A stretch of 64,000 bases of DNA, from NCBI RefSeq assembly GCF_019430885.1, contig NZ_JAHYBZ010000009.1:1-64000 (forward strand), given 5' to 3'. This document shows positions 61,042 through 64,000 of the stretch, one piece after another. Within the stretch, counting starts at the first letter, position 1. Every line of letters starts with the position of its first letter. The position numbers and the translations under genes were made by a program. This DNA comes from Roseomonas alba. Lineage in GTDB: Bacteria > Pseudomonadota > Alphaproteobacteria > Acetobacterales > Acetobacteraceae. The notes beneath the pieces were generated by a model. It saw only the letters and a program-made list of their open reading frames with translations. It was not told the origin of the DNA and did not search any database.

Positions 61042-62454
61042 ATGAGCGACACCGACCCCGCCCTGATGTCGGCCGAGACCCTTCTCGGCCTCTACGCCCG
61101 CCGCGCGCTCTCGCCGGTCGAGGTGCTCAAGGCCGTGATGGAGCGCGTCGCCCGCTACAACCCGTGGGTCAACGCCTTCGCGGCCATGAACCCCCGCGCC
61201 CTGCAGGCCGCCGGCGAGAGCGAGGCTCGCTGGGCTGCGGGCCGCCCGATCGGCCCGCTGGACGGCGTGCCGGCCACGGTGAAGGACCTGCTGAACCTGG
61301 CGGGCTTCCCGACCCGGCGCGGCAGCCGCGCCACCGACGCCACCCCGGCCACCGAGGATGCGCCGGCGGTGATGGGCCTGAAGGAATCGGGCGCCGTCAT
61401 CATCGGCAAGACGACCACCACCGAATTCGGCTGGAAGTCGCCGGGCGACTGCCCGTTGAACGGCATCACCCGCAACCCCTGGAACCCGCAGCGCACGGTG
61501 GGCGGCTCCTCCTCCGGCGCCGGTGCGGCCGGCGCGGCCTGCTTCGGCCCGCTGCATATCGGCACGGATGCCGGCGGGTCTATCCGCATCCCGGCGGCCT
61601 TCTGCGGGCTGGTCGGCGTGAAGCCGTCCTTCGGCCGCATTCCGCAATGGCCGCTTGGCGCCTTCGGCCATGTCGCCGTGGCCGGGCCGATGACGCGGAC
61701 CGTGCGCGATGCGGCGCTGATGTTCTCGGCCATGGCGCGCTTCGACCTGCGCGACCCCTATTGCCTGCCGGATGAACCGCGCGACTGGCGCCAGGGGATC
61801 GAGGACGGCGTCGCCGGCCTGCGTGTCGCCGTGGTGCGCCGCATGGGCTTCGAGCCGCCGCTCGACGCCGAGGGCGCGGCTGTGCTGGATGGCGCGGCGG
61901 CGCTGCTCGCCGAACAGGGCGCGATCGTCGAGGACGCCGATCCCGGCCTGCCCGATACCCGCGCCATCTTCGGCCGCGTCTGGGGTGTCGCGCTGTCCCG
62001 CGTCCTCGCCACCATCCCGGCGGAGAAGCATGAGCTTCTCGACCCCGGTATCGTCGAGGTCGCGCGCAAGAACGGCGACATGACCGCGGTGGACTACCTC
62101 GCCGCCGAGGCGATGCGGCTCGAGGCCGCTAACGCCATGGCGCGTTTCCACCAGCGCTATGACCTGGTGCTGACCGCCTGCACGCCGACGGCTGCCTTCG
62201 CCGCCGACCAGCCGACGACGCAGCCGGAAATGTCCCTGTGGCGCGACTGGGCACCCTGGACCTTCGCCTTCAACCTGACCCGCCAGCCCGCCATCAGCGT
62301 GCCGGTGGCCCTGGACGGGGAGGGGATGCCGCGTGCCGTGCAGATCGTTGCCGCGCTCTATCGCGATGATCTCGCCTTCCGTGGCGCCCGCGCGTTGGAA
62401 CGTGCCGCAACCGTCCCCTTGGCCGATCCGGCCGCGACCGCACCGGGAGCCTGA
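61042..62454 (+). CDS. Amidase signature family amidase
   Basis: 470 residues. Ser-cisSer-Lys triad: Lys in PATVKDLLN (~80), GGSSSGAGAA (~154) and TDAGGSIRIPAAFCGLVG (~175). Hydrolyses a linear amide. Position after rutA suggests it may split the ureide or amide formed by ring opening, a step done by RutB (isochorismatase-like) in E. coli (inference). PhnA-like gene starts 1 nt after its stop. Confidence 0.92.
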   Translation: MSDTDPALMSAETLLGLYARRALSPVEVLKAVMERVARYNPWVNAFAAMNPRALQAAGESEARWAAGRPIGPLDGVPATVKDLLNLAGFPTRRGSRATDATPATEDAPAVMGLKESGAVIIGKTTTTEFGWKSPGDCPLNGITRNPWNPQRTVGGSSSGAGAAGAACFGPLHIGTDAGGSIRIPAAFCGLVGVKPSFGRIPQWPLGAFGHVAVAGPMTRTVRDAALMFSAMARFDLRDPYCLPDEPRDWRQGIEDGVAGLRVAVVRRMGFEPPLDAEGAAVLDGAAALLAEQGAIVEDADPGLPDTRAIFGRVWGVALSRVLATIPAEKHELLDPGIVEVARKNGDMTAVDYLAAEAMRLEAANAMARFHQRYDLVLTACTPTAAFAADQPTTQPEMSLWRDWAPWTFAFNLTRQPAISVPVALDGEGMPRAVQIVAALYRDDLAFRGARALERAATVPLADPAATAPGA

Positions 62455-62455
62455 C

Positions 62456-62764
62456 ATGGCCAGCGACGACGATGACTACGTCTATGACGAGGCCACCGGC
62501 GAATGGCGCCCGGCCTCCGAAGTGAAGGCCGCAGCCGCCGAAGCCGCGAAGGTGGTGGTGCGCGATGCCTCCGGCAATGTGCTGGCCGATGGCGATTCGG
62601 TCACGCTGATCAAGGACCTGAAGGTGAAGGGCACCAGCCAGACCCTGAAGCAGGGTACGGTGATCCGCTCGATCCGCCTGACCGAGGATCCCGAGGAAAT
62701 CGACTGCCGCCACGACACCATCAAGGGGCTGGTCCTGCGCACGGAGTTCGTGCGCAAGCGATAA
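62456..62764 (+). CDS. PhnA/YjdM-like protein lacking the N-terminal zinc ribbon
   Basis: 102 residues. The C-terminal ~65 residues (VVVRDASGNVLADGDSVTLIKDLKVKG, TVIRSIRLTEDPEEIDCRHDTIKG) match the PhnA/YjdM domain. The N-terminal Cys4 zinc ribbon is replaced by an acidic DDDDYVYDEATGEWRPASE stretch. YjdM function is unclear despite the phosphonate name. Co-transcribed with amidase and FAH. Confidence 0.83.
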   Translation: MASDDDDYVYDEATGEWRPASEVKAAAAEAAKVVVRDASGNVLADGDSVTLIKDLKVKGTSQTLKQGTVIRSIRLTEDPEEIDCRHDTIKGLVLRTEFVRKR

Positions 62765-62796
62765 GGCCCGGGACGCCGGGGGAGGGAACGAAAACG

Positions 62797-63672
62797 ATGC
62801 GGCTGGTGACCTTCAAGGACGCGCGGGGCACGCGCATCGGGGCGCTGGATGGGGCCGGGCAAGTGCTCGACCTCGTCGCCGCCGATCCTGCCCTGCCGCG
62901 CGACATGCTGGGCCTGATCGCCGGCGGCCCGGCGGCGCTTGCTGCGGCCCGCGCCGCGGCGGACAGCGCCCCGGTGGCGGAGGGCGCGACCCTCCTCGCC
63001 CCCATCCCGCGCCCGGCGAAGAACATCTTCTGCGTCGGCAAGAACTACCACGAGCACGCCAAGGAATTCGCCTCCAGCGGCTTCGACGCCACGGCGAAGG
63101 AGGTCGTGCCCGAGGCGCCCGTGGTCTTCACCAAACCACCCACCAGCGTGATCGGCCCGCACGACCCGATCCCCTCCTACCTCGATTCCTCGAACAGCAC
63201 GGATTACGAGGGCGAGATCGCGGTGGTGATCGGCAAGCCCGGCCGCGGCATCCCCGCCGCCGAGGCCCATGCCCACATCTTCGGCTACACCATTGTCAAC
63301 GACGTCACCGCGCGGACGCTGCAGCACAAGCATCGCCAATGGATCCTGGGCAAGGGCATCGACGGCTTCTGCCCCATGGGCCCGGCCATCGTCACGGCGG
63401 ACGCTGCCGGCATGCCGCCGCGCCTTGCGATCTCGACCTGGGTGAATGGCGAACTCCGCCAGCGCGCCGCCATCGACGACCTGATCTTCGGCATCCCCAC
63501 CCTGATCGCCACCATCAGCGCGGCCATCACGCTGGAACCGGGCGACATCATCGCGACCGGCACGCCGGCGGGGGTGGGCATCGGCTTCACCCCGCCGCGC
63601 TTCCTGAAGCCCGGCGACACCGTCCGCATCGAGGTGCCGGGCATCGGCGTCCTGGAGAATCCGGTCGCCTGA
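62797..63672 (+). CDS. Fumarylacetoacetate hydrolase (FAH) family protein
   Basis: 291 residues, ATG after GGGGGAGGG. NIFCVGKNYHEHAKEF, DYEGEIAVVIGKPGRG (metal-binding Asp/Glu), GYTIVNDVTART, and the LEPGDIIATGTPAGVG closing motif. Such enzymes cleave C-C bonds or hydrate/decarboxylate keto acids in ring-degradation pathways. In this cluster it probably handles the carbon skeleton after ring opening (inference). Confidence 0.92.
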   Translation: MRLVTFKDARGTRIGALDGAGQVLDLVAADPALPRDMLGLIAGGPAALAAARAAADSAPVAEGATLLAPIPRPAKNIFCVGKNYHEHAKEFASSGFDATAKEVVPEAPVVFTKPPTSVIGPHDPIPSYLDSSNSTDYEGEIAVVIGKPGRGIPAAEAHAHIFGYTIVNDVTARTLQHKHRQWILGKGIDGFCPMGPAIVTADAAGMPPRLAISTWVNGELRQRAAIDDLIFGIPTLIATISAAITLEPGDIIATGTPAGVGIGFTPPRFLKPGDTVRIEVPGIGVLENPVA

Positions 63673-63673
63673 C

Positions 63674-63916
63674 ATGTATATCCGCCTGCGCATCGTCGAG
63701 CATCCCGAGGGCCGGCGCCGGCTCGTGCTGCTGATGCGTGAGGACGGGCTCTACACCGTCATCGAGGAGGAGCTTCGGGGCGGCCTGGCCGAGGCGGCTG
63801 GGCCGCAGGGGTGGGTGGTGGACGAACACTCGCTGGTCGCGGGCGTCTGCGGTACCTCCGACGACGCGATGGACGATGCGATGAAGTGGTTCGAGGGGTA
63901 TCGCACGCTGCACTGA
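63674..63916 (+). CDS. Small hypothetical protein after FAH
   Basis: 80 residues, soluble. RRRLVLLMREDGLYTVIEEELRG and DDAMDDAMKWFEGYRTLH are distinctive, but I do not recognise the family. It starts 1 nt after the FAH stop, so it is operon-linked. Lacks Cys pairs or known catalytic motifs. Confidence 0.65.
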   Translation: MYIRLRIVEHPEGRRRLVLLMREDGLYTVIEEELRGGLAEAAGPQGWVVDEHSLVAGVCGTSDDAMDDAMKWFEGYRTLH

Positions 63917-63937
63917 ACAACAAGGAGGAGAAACGTC

Positions 63938-64000
63938 ATGCAAAGACGCGCCCTGATCGCCGGGACCGCCGCTGCCCTCGCCGTGGGGACGGCCCGCGCG
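63938..64000 (+). CDS. Start of a signal-peptide protein, probably a Bug-family binding protein (cut by window end)
   Basis: Only 21 codons: MQRRALIAGTAAALAVGTARA, a clear export signal, preceded by AAGGAGGAGAAACGTC. Similar signals start the other Bug genes here, so a fourth substrate-binding protein for this catabolic cluster is likely, but the mature part is outside the window. Confidence 0.6.
   Translation, partial: MQRRALIAGTAAALAVGTARA

Noticed and set aside
1..64000. CRISPR array
   Set aside because: No regularly spaced identical short repeats seen; the repeats found are dispersed palindromic units.

Overview
The window is a very GC-rich alphaproteobacterial chromosome segment. A SAM-II-type riboswitch ahead of metZ, four tripartite-tricarboxylate (Bug) binding-protein genes, and a mix of amidase, hydantoinase and CoA-transferase genes suggest an Acetobacteraceae member of the Roseomonas type. 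That placement is inference from gene content; there is no rRNA or marker gene to settle it.

Bases 1-10,330 are the right-hand end of a prophage. In order it carries tail-tip/fibre proteins (one with a built-in SGNH/SASA esterase domain), a LamG-like protein, four small membrane proteins (probable holin/antiholin set), a nested Rz/Rz1 spanin pair, a GH19 endolysin and a strong terminator. On the other strand lie an SRAP (HMCES-like) protein, small hypotheticals and a hicAB toxin-antitoxin pair. The junction with core genes holds what looks like a promoter plus the first ~23 nt of a tRNA-Gly gene, broken after the D-arm: a candidate attachment scar.

Bases 10,370-35,650 are mostly housekeeping and small accessory genes: metZ behind a SAM-II riboswitch, a LysE exporter, LtrA, an SDR/LysR divergent pair, apaG, folE, a nuclease-like protein, a Bug protein coupled to an M28-like peptidase, a deaminase, RidA, hslO, argD-argF, a MarR-FUSC export operon with a 26-bp perfect palindrome upstream, recX-azlC-azlD and pbpC. 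Several intergenic gaps hold members of a ~120-170 bp palindromic repeat family, usually as two copies facing each other.

Bases 35,650-49,090 hold a 1,702-residue thioester alpha-2-macroglobulin paired with pbpC, an LprI-like secreted protein, two more Bug proteins, a ParD-like/map operon with an overlapping palindrome upstream, a CoA transferase, a quinone-oxidoreductase-like enzyme and an MFS exporter.

Bases 49,290-64,000 are catabolic. A complete livKHMGF branched-chain/amide ABC importer is followed by an SMP-30 lactonase, hydantoinase/oxoprolinase subunits B and A, a polysaccharide-deacetylase-fold amidohydrolase, RutA, an amidase, a PhnA-like protein, an FAH-family hydrolase and the start of a signal-peptide gene that is probably a fourth Bug protein. 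Together these suggest uptake and ring opening of a cyclic amide or ureide (pyrimidine/hydantoin-like), but no rutB-F genes are present and the substrate is unknown.
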